This document shows, in pieces, positions 1 to 6,271 of a stretch of DNA of 10,664 nt. The DNA is from Verrucomicrobiota bacterium (lineage in GTDB: Bacteria; Verrucomicrobiota; Verrucomicrobiia; Limisphaerales; UBA9464). Below the pieces are notes generated by a model, which did no database searches, was not told where the DNA came from, and saw nothing but the letters and a program-made list of their open reading frames with translations. Position 1 is the stretch's first letter; the number at the start of each line of letters is the position of its first letter. The DNA lies in assembly GCA_025354845.1 (NCBI GenBank), contig JANXMD010000756.1, positions 1 through 10,664 on the forward strand. The letters are read 5' to 3'. The translations under genes and the position numbers were made by a program.

Positions 1-1
1 C

Positions 2-178
2 GCCGAATCCATCGCGACGACGCTCGAACGCGTGGTGTCTGGCAGGCTGCCCTTGCCCGGGCGGGATACTTGCACGGATTACGCCCGACGCGAATTTCGC
101 TGGGACCGGCCCGCCGACGCCATCGAGCGGGCGTTTGATGGCGTGGCCACACCCGGGTGGCCGGAGGGGCTCGCATGA
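2..178 (+). CDS. Glycosyltransferase, C-terminal fragment (5' end outside window)
   Basis: This is the last 58 codons of a gene entering from the left edge, read in the frame that ends at the TGA at 176-178. The residues include a YARREFRWDR stretch followed by an amphipathic helix (ADAIERAF). This resembles the last helix of GT-B fold (GT4/GT1) glycosyltransferases, where an aromatic-Trp-Asp element near the C-terminus packs back on the N-terminal domain. The catalytic part lies outside the window, so substrate and exact family cannot be read. Its stop codon overlaps the start of the next glycosyltransferase in an ATGA arrangement, so it most likely belongs to the same operon and the same surface-glycan pathway. 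The assignment rests on a short tail and on context, so it is only moderately secure. Confidence 0.6.
   Translation, partial: AESIATTLERVVSGRLPLPGRDTCTDYARREFRWDRPADAIERAFDGVATPGWPEGLA
163..169 (+). promoter_or_regulatory. Ribosome binding site of the GT4 gene
   Basis: GGAGGGG lies five bases before the ATG at 175 and is a good Shine-Dalgarno match. It decides the start of the downstream glycosyltransferase: the GTG at 157 lies upstream of this site and would add six residues (VAGGAR) before the conserved MRILELGKFY start. This is the clearest ribosome binding site in the window; the other genes have weak or no recognisable ones. Confidence 0.7.
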
Positions 179-1305
179 GGATCCTCGAACTCGGAAAATT
201 CTATCCCCCCGAACGCGGCGGAATCGAAACGCTGCTGCGTCTGTGGTGCGAAGGATTCGTGGCCGCTGGCGACGAAGTGGACTGCGTCGTAGCCAATCGG
301 TCTGCACGCACCGAGCGATCGCGGGTCAACGGAGTCCGCATTCACCGCCTGGCCAGCCTTGGTATGGCGATGAGCACGTCGATCTGCCCTTCCTACCCCA
401 CCGCGGCGTTTCAGTACCCAGCCGACCTGATCCATTCTCATTTCCCAAATCCCCTCGCCGACATCGCCTGCGTGATGGCGCCAGCGGACGTTCCCGTCGT
501 CATTACCTGGCACAGCGACATCGTCCGGCAGAAATCCATCCTTCGTTTCTACCAACCGCTGCAGCGGGCCCTGCTGAACCGCGCCAATCAGATTGTCGTC
601 GCGACGCCGAATCACCTCGCCTATTCCGACTGGCTCTTGGAATTCAAACACAAGGTGGTGGTCATCCCCTTCGGCCTCGACCTGCGGCGGTTTGAGCCGC
701 CGCAGGTGGATCTCCAGAAAGTCGCGGAACTCCGGGAAAGCGCCGCCGGACGCCGGGTGCTGCTCAACGTCGGCCGACTCGTCGGGTATAAAGGACAGCG
801 ATACGCGATCGACGCCCTGAGAGCCCTGCCCGATGCCGTCCTCTGGTTGGTCGGTGCCGGCCCGCTGGAAGCCGAGCTCCACCGGTACGCAGCGGCCCAA
901 GGAGTCGCCAAGCGGGTCGTCTTTTGGGGCGACGTGCCGGATCCTGAACTGCCTTGTTTCTTCCAAGCCTGTGATGTCTTTGTTTTCCCATCGATCACAC
1001 CCAACGAGGCGTTTGGATTGGTTCAAGTGGAGGCGATGGCCTGCGGCAAGCCCGTGATCGCCACCAATCTCAAGAGCGGAGTTCCCTGGGTTTGCCACGA
1101 TGGAGTGACCGGAAGAGTCATTCCGCCGGAAAGCGGTGAGAGCCTTGCGCTTGCTCTCGAGCCGCTTCTGGGCGACGAATCGCTGCGGCGCGCCATGGGG
1201 GAAGCCGGTCGCGCCCGGGCCTACGCGGAGTTTTCCGCACCGGTGATGATCCAGCGTTACCGAAGCCTGTTTACCAAACTGATCGAAGCGACTCCTCCGG
1301 GATGA
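175..1305 (+). CDS. Glycosyltransferase family 4 (GT-B fold)
   Basis: This 376-residue protein is a full-length GT4 retaining glycosyltransferase that would transfer a sugar from a nucleotide donor to a lipid-linked glycan on the cytoplasmic face of the membrane. The N-terminal acceptor domain begins MRILELGKFYPPERGG, with the family's Gly-Gly at 15-16 and a WHSD element at 112-115. The C-terminal donor domain (about 194-370) has NVGRLVGYKGQ at 198-208, with R201 and K206 in the usual phosphate-contacting positions. It also carries the EX7E signature, E278 to E286, followed by AMACGKPVIA. The ATG at 175 is chosen because of the GGAGGGG site just before it. The gene overlaps the preceding fragment by four bases (ATGA) and the next gene in the same way, so it is mid-operon. 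The WbaZ/mannosyltransferase-like subgroup is possible, but the sugar cannot be told from sequence. Confidence 0.93.
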   Translation: MRILELGKFYPPERGGIETLLRLWCEGFVAAGDEVDCVVANRSARTERSRVNGVRIHRLASLGMAMSTSICPSYPTAAFQYPADLIHSHFPNPLADIACVMAPADVPVVITWHSDIVRQKSILRFYQPLQRALLNRANQIVVATPNHLAYSDWLLEFKHKVVVIPFGLDLRRFEPPQVDLQKVAELRESAAGRRVLLNVGRLVGYKGQRYAIDALRALPDAVLWLVGAGPLEAELHRYAAAQGVAKRVVFWGDVPDPELPCFFQACDVFVFPSITPNEAFGLVQVEAMACGKPVIATNLKSGVPWVCHDGVTGRVIPPESGESLALALEPLLGDESLRRAMGEAGRARAYAEFSAPVMIQRYRSLFTKLIEATPPG

Positions 1306-2402
1306 TCTACAAGACGTACATCGCGATGTTTATCCTCTCGGCGTTGGGCGCCTTTTGGCTCACCCCATTTGCCGCGTGGCTGGCGCACCGCTTTGGTGCC
1401 ATCGACCAGCCCGGGCCGCGCAAACTCCACGGAAAACCCATGCCCCGCATGGGAGGCGTCGCCGTTTACCTTGGCTTCCTGCTTCCCTGGGCCGGGCTTT
1501 ACCTGCTCCACAATCTGGTCGCTCTGGAATTCCAGCAGTACGAGAAGCAGTTCCTTTCCCTCGTGCTCGGGGCGACGGCCATGATGACCCTCGGGGTTTA
1601 CGACGACATCAAGGGGGCCGACGCCCTGAAGAAGCTGCTCGCGCAAACGCTCATCGCTCTCGGCATGTGGCTCGCTCATTTTCGGATCACCGCACTCCAG
1701 AATCCCTTCGGTACTTATTTCGACCTCGGCTGGTTCGGACTTCCCATCACCCTGCTCTGGATCGTCGGCCTCACCAATGCCATCAACCTGCTGGATGGCA
1801 TTGATGGCCTCGTCACCGGCGTTACGGCCTTCATGGCGGTCTCCCTGGCCATCATCAACATCATCACAGGCCACACCGTGGTGGCCCTGCTCACGGTGGC
1901 GCTTGCCGGCGCCTGTTTTGGATTTCTGCCCTACAACCATTCTCCGGCACGCATCTTCCTCGGCGATTCAGGCAGCCTAACCATCGGACTGGTCCTCGCC
2001 TGTATCGGCATCGAATCCTTCTTTCATGACCCACGCCACGCGGCGAGCCCGCTGATCTCGGTGCCGCTCTTCCTCTTCTGCCTGCCGGTGTTCGATACCT
2101 GCCGCGTGATGTACAAGCGCTGGCGTCGTGGGGTGTCCATCTTCCAAGCCGACAAAGGGCACGTGCACCACCGGTTGCTTGAGCTCGGATTCAACCACCG
2201 CCAGGCCTCCTGGCTCCTGTATGGCGTGGTCATCCTTTCGGGCACGTTTTCGATCGTCCTCGTGACCGTGGGCACGCACCGGCAGCTTCCCTTCACACTC
2301 GTGTTTTGCATGCTCAGCGGCGTGGTCGGCTACGTGTGGCGGCGCTGGGCCAGGAACCAGGATGCCGACGAGCCCGGGTCGGAATCCAACGGCAAACGGT
2401 GA
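1302..2402 (+). CDS. MraY/WecA/TagO-family undecaprenyl-phosphate sugar-1-phosphate transferase
   Basis: This 366-residue polytopic membrane enzyme has about 11 hydrophobic segments. The family transfers a HexNAc-1-phosphate from a UDP-sugar to undecaprenyl phosphate, the first committed step of many surface glycans. The signatures are in order: KLHGKPMPRMGG (41-52); the Asp-Asp pair D101-D102 in GVYDD; NAINLLDGIDGL at 159-170; FLGDSGS at 219-224 region; and the cytoplasmic HxHHR motif (H287, H289, H290, R291). That last motif is typical of the WecA/TagO branch and argues against MraY of peptidoglycan synthesis. The length fits the family. The start ATG overlaps the GT4 stop (ATGA) without a strong ribosome site, which suggests translational coupling. 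The hydrophilic tail after about residue 350 is unlikely to be catalytic. The sugar (GlcNAc or another) is inferred only from the family. Confidence 0.94.
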   Translation: MIYKTYIAMFILSALGAFWLTPFAAWLAHRFGAIDQPGPRKLHGKPMPRMGGVAVYLGFLLPWAGLYLLHNLVALEFQQYEKQFLSLVLGATAMMTLGVYDDIKGADALKKLLAQTLIALGMWLAHFRITALQNPFGTYFDLGWFGLPITLLWIVGLTNAINLLDGIDGLVTGVTAFMAVSLAIINIITGHTVVALLTVALAGACFGFLPYNHSPARIFLGDSGSLTIGLVLACIGIESFFHDPRHAASPLISVPLFLFCLPVFDTCRVMYKRWRRGVSIFQADKGHVHHRLLELGFNHRQASWLLYGVVILSGTFSIVLVTVGTHRQLPFTLVFCMLSGVVGYVWRRWARNQDADEPGSESNGKR

Positions 2403-3601
2403 ACTCCACCCTTTCCGTGGAGTCCGCCCTGGCGCGGATGCTGGAGCCGATCCGACCGCTCTCCACGGAATTGGTCTCACTCCTTAGCCCGGACATCGAC
2501 GGACGCCGACCCGCGCATCCGCTGACCGCGAAGGTTCCCCTGCCCGGTTTCGACAACTCCGCGATGGACGGCTATGCCGTGCGCGCGGTCGACGCCGGAA
2601 AGCAGGGCAACCGACTGGAGATCCGCGGTCACGCCGCCGCGGGATCGACGGCCGTCGACGCGGTGACGCCAGGCATCGCAGTACGCATCTTCACCGGGGC
2701 TCCGCTTCCGACCGGAGCCGATGCCGTCGTCATGCAGGAAGACGTCACCGCGGATCCCGACGGCCGCTCGCTGACGATCAACGATCCCGTCACCGCCTGG
2801 GAAAACGTGCGCTTCCAGGGTGAAGACACCCGCCCCGGTGACGTACTCGTCGACGCCGGAATTGCGCTCAAACCTCAGCACATCGCGGCGTTACTCGCGA
2901 GTGGCTGGAGCTCAGTTCTGGTGCACCAGAAACCCCGCGTCGCGCTGGTGGCAAGCGGATCCGAGCTTCGCGCCCCGGGCTCCAGGTTGTCGCCGGGACA
3001 GATTCACGAGAGCAATTCCGGCATGCTCGCCGCGCTGGTTCGTCGTGCGGGGGGCGTCGTCGTCGCCGCGGACTGCGTACCCGACGAGGAACCCCGACTG
3101 CGAGGCGCGTTGGAATCGGCAGCTGCACACGCCGATCTCATCCTCACGGCGGGAGGCGCCTCGGTGGGGGATCACGATCTCGTCCGCCCGGCGCTCGCCG
3201 CTGCCGGTGGAACCCTGGATTTTTGGAGAATTTCCATGAAGCCGGGGAAGCCGTTCCTACACGGTCATTTGAATGGGATTCCTCTGTATGGTCTGCCAGG
3301 AAACCCGGTCTCCGCATTCGTCACGGCCGTGCTGTTCGTCCTGCCGGTGTTGCGTCGCCTTCAGGGGGATCCGGTCGCGGCTCCGGTTCCTCGCACCGCC
3401 ATCTGGGCTGAAAACGTGGAAAACCAGGATCAACGACGACACTACATCCGCGTCACCACCGACGCCGACGGTCGCATCCGTCCTTCCGGTCCCCAGGGCT
3501 CCCACCGCTTGGCGTCGCTTGCGGCGGCGGATGGCTTGGTGGACCTGCCTCCCGAATCCACGATTGCCGCCGGATCGGTGGCTCGAGTTCTCGGATGGTG
3601 A
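2399..3601 (+). CDS. moeA: Molybdopterin molybdenumtransferase MoeA
   Basis: This 400-residue protein matches the usual length of MoeA, the cytoplasmic enzyme that inserts molybdate into adenylylated molybdopterin in the last step of molybdenum cofactor synthesis. Visible motifs are PLPGFDNSAMDGYAVRA (47-63), FTGAPLPTGAD (98-108), GSEL (187-190), PGQIHESNS (199-207), TAGGASVGDHD (250-260), MKPGKPF (280-286) and LPGNPVSA (299-306). The C-terminal domain IV covers about 328-400. The substrate-site Asp-containing SVGDHD and MDG motifs are intact; the IHESNS element has Glu where E. coli has Asp, a position I recall as variable. I chose the GTG at 2399, whose last three bases with the next A form a GTGA overlap with the preceding stop. 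An ATG at 2306 would extend 97 bases into the transferase gene and add unconserved residues. Its position inside a glycan operon is unusual. Confidence 0.95.
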   Translation: MNSTLSVESALARMLEPIRPLSTELVSLLSPDIDGRRPAHPLTAKVPLPGFDNSAMDGYAVRAVDAGKQGNRLEIRGHAAAGSTAVDAVTPGIAVRIFTGAPLPTGADAVVMQEDVTADPDGRSLTINDPVTAWENVRFQGEDTRPGDVLVDAGIALKPQHIAALLASGWSSVLVHQKPRVALVASGSELRAPGSRLSPGQIHESNSGMLAALVRRAGGVVVAADCVPDEEPRLRGALESAAAHADLILTAGGASVGDHDLVRPALAAAGGTLDFWRISMKPGKPFLHGHLNGIPLYGLPGNPVSAFVTAVLFVLPVLRRLQGDPVAAPVPRTAIWAENVENQDQRRHYIRVTTDADGRIRPSGPQGSHRLASLAAADGLVDLPPESTIAAGSVARVLGW

Positions 3602-3652
3602 ACCAGGCCGTCACCGCTTCCTTCCAAACACCCGAACCGATAAGCTTTCGCC

Positions 3653-4480
3653 GTGCCTGAATTCATTCCACCGCCGCGCGTGAACGTGCTCGGCGTCGGC
3701 ATTTCGGTGCTCAACCTCCCCTCCGCGATCGCCACTCTGGACGCCGCGCTGGAGGCGGGCGTGCGCGGGTATGTCACGGTCACCGGGGTTCATGGCGTGA
3801 TGGAATCGCAGGACGATGAACCCCTCCGCGTCCTCCACAATCGCTCCCTCCTGTCCACGCCCGACGGCATGCCGATGGTCTGGCTGGGACGGCTGGCCGG
3901 ACATAAGACCATGGGGCGCGTGTACGGACCGGACCTCATGGAGGCCGTCTTCGAATGGAGCGCCCGGAACGGCCGGACTCACTTCCTTTTCGGCGGCAAT
4001 CCCGGAGTCGTCGATGAGCTCCGGACGCGAATGGAAGCCCGATATCCCGGACTGCGCATCGTCGGCACCTACACCCCGCCCTTCCGCCCGTTGACCCCGG
4101 AGGAACACAGCGCCCTGGCCGCAGAACTGCAGACCTGCCAGCCCGATTTTTTTTGGGTTGGACTCAGCACCCCGAAGCAGGAGCGCTTCATGGCGACGGA
4201 ATTGGAACGCCTCAACGCCCGCATTTTTGTTGGCGTCGGCGCCGCGTTCGACTTTCACGCCGGGCGGGTATCGCAGGCGCCGCGCTGGATCCAACGAAGC
4301 GGATTCGAATGGCTTTACCGGCTTTGCAAAGAACCCCGGAGGCTCTGGCGGCGCTATATGAAGAACAATCCACGCTTTCTGTGGCGGATCGCCGGACAGC
4401 TCACCGGACTCCGAAAGGTTCCCTCGTGCACCGAGGATCCGGGCGGCACGGCGCCGCATTCCGTTAGAGCACTCCCTTGA
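3653..4480 (+). CDS. WecG/TagA/CpsF-family glycosyltransferase (GT26)
   Basis: This 275-residue protein belongs to the GT26 family, whose members add the second sugar (ManNAc or ManNAcA in TagA/WecG) to an undecaprenyl-diphosphate-linked GlcNAc. Motifs include NVLGVGIS (11-18), TPDGMP (69-74, with the catalytic-type Asp at 71), YGPDL (91-95), FLFGG (111-115), WVGLSTPKQE (168-177) and GVGAAFDFHAG (194-204). The C-terminal membrane-association region reads EWLYRL (219-224) and EPRRLWRRY (227-235). GTG 3653 is the only start that keeps the whole conserved N-terminus plus a short leader; GTG 3680 is a possible alternative. No clear ribosome site is seen. The gene lies 51 bases after moeA and partners functionally with the WecA-like transferase. 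Its last 20 or so residues look unconserved, and its 3' end overlaps the opposing gene by 17 bases. Confidence 0.94.
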   Translation: MPEFIPPPRVNVLGVGISVLNLPSAIATLDAALEAGVRGYVTVTGVHGVMESQDDEPLRVLHNRSLLSTPDGMPMVWLGRLAGHKTMGRVYGPDLMEAVFEWSARNGRTHFLFGGNPGVVDELRTRMEARYPGLRIVGTYTPPFRPLTPEEHSALAAELQTCQPDFFWVGLSTPKQERFMATELERLNARIFVGVGAAFDFHAGRVSQAPRWIQRSGFEWLYRLCKEPRRLWRRYMKNNPRFLWRIAGQLTGLRKVPSCTEDPGGTAPHSVRALP

Positions 4481-6188
4481 GCAGCTCACGCTCCTCAGGC
4501 CGGAGCTTGGTGGCATCCACCTTGCGCGCCATGTCCCGGGCGGCGGCACGCTGATCGTTGGCCCCCAAGACGGCCGCATAGAGCGCCCGCATGCGGGGCT
4601 CGGCGCGGCTCCAGTCCATTTCAAGCCCCTCGATCAACCCGAGCGCCTTGGAGGCATTGCCCTCGCGGAGTTCAGACAAGGCGAGAATCAGGCCGAAGAT
4701 GGGATCCTTGCCTTTCTCCTTGTCCTGAGCCAGGGCCTCCAGACGAGCCTTTATCCCGGGCTGACGTTCCCCCAGGAGGAACCCGAAATAAGCGCTGGAG
4801 GTGAACAGCGCTTCATCGCCCGGAAGGAACTTCGCGAGTCGGGTAAGCGCCTCCCAAGCCCGTTTAGTGTCGTCCACCGACCCCAGGAGTCGGAGCACTT
4901 CACGGCCCGCCGAATAAGTCGCCGGCGGCCAGCTCATCAGTTTCTCATACGCATAAATGGCCGCCATGGGCTGGCCAATGCGCTCGGCATATCCGGCCAC
5001 AAACCGCAGCCGGGAAGGCTGGTTGGTGCACGCAGCAATCGCGCCTAGAAAGTGCCCCATCACGATCTGCGACTGCCCGGCCTTCTGTGCGGCTGCCGCC
5101 TGAAGGCACTGCGCGAGGTACGGTTCAATTCCGCTCTTGTCGGACTCGAGGTACGGTTTCACCTCCTCGGAACGGTCCAGCTCCAGCAGAATCTGAAGCC
5201 GGGCGCTCACCAGATTGGTGTACTTCCGCACCACGTCCGCAGGAAGCAGAGCCAGCGACCGCTTCGTCTCCCCTCGCTGAGCAAACCAACCCACCGCCTC
5301 CGCCAGCGCCTCCGGGTTGCCCGCCTCCCGCGCTTCGCGTTCATACTCATCCAGAATTGTCGCGCCACCGGCGGGATCCAATTTCATCCGCAATTCATAG
5401 TGCCAGGCACGTCGATCCTTCCGGTCGCCGATCGCGGCGAGCAGGATTTGGTTTTCAGCGGAGTTAAGCTCGGAGCTTGGAACCAGGAGATCCACCGCCT
5501 GACTTCGGAACGCACCATGGCCGACGGCCAGCGGCCATAAAAACCGGCGTCCCTCGGCCCGCTCATCCGCATTCGGCGAGGCGGAAAGCAGAAGGCCAAG
5601 CGTCATTTCGGCCTCTTCGCTGTTCGGGAACGATTCCAGCCAAAACCGCGCGCCCACGATGGCGGCAGCCGGAGAATCGGTGTTGCGAAGGTGGCGCAGA
5701 AAAAGACGAAACAGACCCTCGTCCGTGCGATTCGTCTTCAGCAAACTCCGCAGCTCAGGACCCGCGATGTCGGCGCGGTTGAACGTCACCGCCAATTCCG
5801 CGTAGCCAAGATGATCCTCGTAAGTTCCCTCCGGGGAGTTCAGGACGAGCTGCCAATAGTTGAACCCCTCCTGCATCGAACGCTTGGTGCAAAACCGGGC
5901 CGCCAGACGGAGGACCTTCGGTTCTCCTGGTGCCATTTCGAGAAGGACCTTGAGCGATCTCCCGGCCTCAACCCACTTCCCGGCATCGATCTCCGCCGAG
6001 GTGCTGGAAATCATTCCCAGGGCCCGATGCCGCTTGATAATCCGATAGGCAGGGCGAGCAGACATCCACGCGCCAACACCCAAGAGCGCCACCAGGACGA
6101 TAGCGATCAGGAACGACTTCGAGGTGTCCCGAAATTCGGGTCCTGAAGACACGACGACCTCTTCACGCTTGTTTCCAAACCACCCCAT
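4464..6188 (-). CDS. Membrane-anchored TPR-like helical-repeat protein, function unknown
   Basis: This 574-residue protein has a short charged cytoplasmic start, one transmembrane helix at about 25-43 (FLIAIVLVALLGVGAWM) and no signal-peptidase site. The rest should therefore be held in the periplasm by an N-terminal anchor. The remainder is nearly all helical, with alternating small and aromatic residues as in tetratricopeptide or Sel1-type repeats. Examples are EAGRSLKVLLEMAPGEPKVL (75-94), AIYAYEKLMSWPP (410-422) and RAWEALTRLAKFLPGDEALF (443-462). The repeats are degenerate, so I call it TPR-like by pattern. I do not recognise the specific family. Such proteins usually act as scaffolds for protein complexes; its place next to a glycan cluster could suggest export or assembly, but it is on the opposite strand. 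It starts 83 bases after the dehydrogenase stop with no clear terminator between them, so co-transcription is possible. Confidence 0.8.
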   Translation of the reverse strand: MGWFGNKREEVVVSSGPEFRDTSKSFLIAIVLVALLGVGAWMSARPAYRIIKRHRALGMISSTSAEIDAGKWVEAGRSLKVLLEMAPGEPKVLRLAARFCTKRSMQEGFNYWQLVLNSPEGTYEDHLGYAELAVTFNRADIAGPELRSLLKTNRTDEGLFRLFLRHLRNTDSPAAAIVGARFWLESFPNSEEAEMTLGLLLSASPNADERAEGRRFLWPLAVGHGAFRSQAVDLLVPSSELNSAENQILLAAIGDRKDRRAWHYELRMKLDPAGGATILDEYEREAREAGNPEALAEAVGWFAQRGETKRSLALLPADVVRKYTNLVSARLQILLELDRSEEVKPYLESDKSGIEPYLAQCLQAAAAQKAGQSQIVMGHFLGAIAACTNQPSRLRFVAGYAERIGQPMAAIYAYEKLMSWPPATYSAGREVLRLLGSVDDTKRAWEALTRLAKFLPGDEALFTSSAYFGFLLGERQPGIKARLEALAQDKEKGKDPIFGLILALSELREGNASKALGLIEGLEMDWSRAEPRMRALYAAVLGANDQRAAARDMARKVDATKLRPEERELLKGVL

Positions 6189-6271
6189 GAGCTTTTTGAT
6201 TCAAAGCCGCGCTTGGACCCCCGGAAGCGTCCTAGGTAATGCCCTACAGCGCAACAACCCAGTGGGGAGTA

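Noticed and set aside
79..1098. A 339-codon open frame on the minus strand across the GT4 gene.
   Set aside because: It has no recognisable motif and mirrors the codon positions of a clear GT4 gene. In high-GC DNA long antisense frames are common. The same holds for the long antisense frames at 1257-1940, 3611-4624, 6239-7150 and 8774-9601.
2306..2398. An upstream ATG start for moeA.
   Set aside because: It would overlap the WecA-like gene by 97 bases and add Arg-rich residues with no MoeA similarity. The GTG at 2399 gives the normal family length and a GTGA coupling.
3602..3652. An internal promoter or regulatory site between moeA and the GT26 gene.
   Set aside because: The 51 bases show no -10/-35 pair, no stable hairpin and no clear ribosome site. 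It reads as a plain operon spacer.
6189..6271. A promoter or terminator between the dehydrogenase and the TPR-like gene.
   Set aside because: The best promoter match on the minus strand is TTGTTG, 17 bases, TAGGAC, only half matching at each element. The best hairpin (GCTT/AAGC near 6208-6227) has four pairs and no T-run. Nothing here can be supported.
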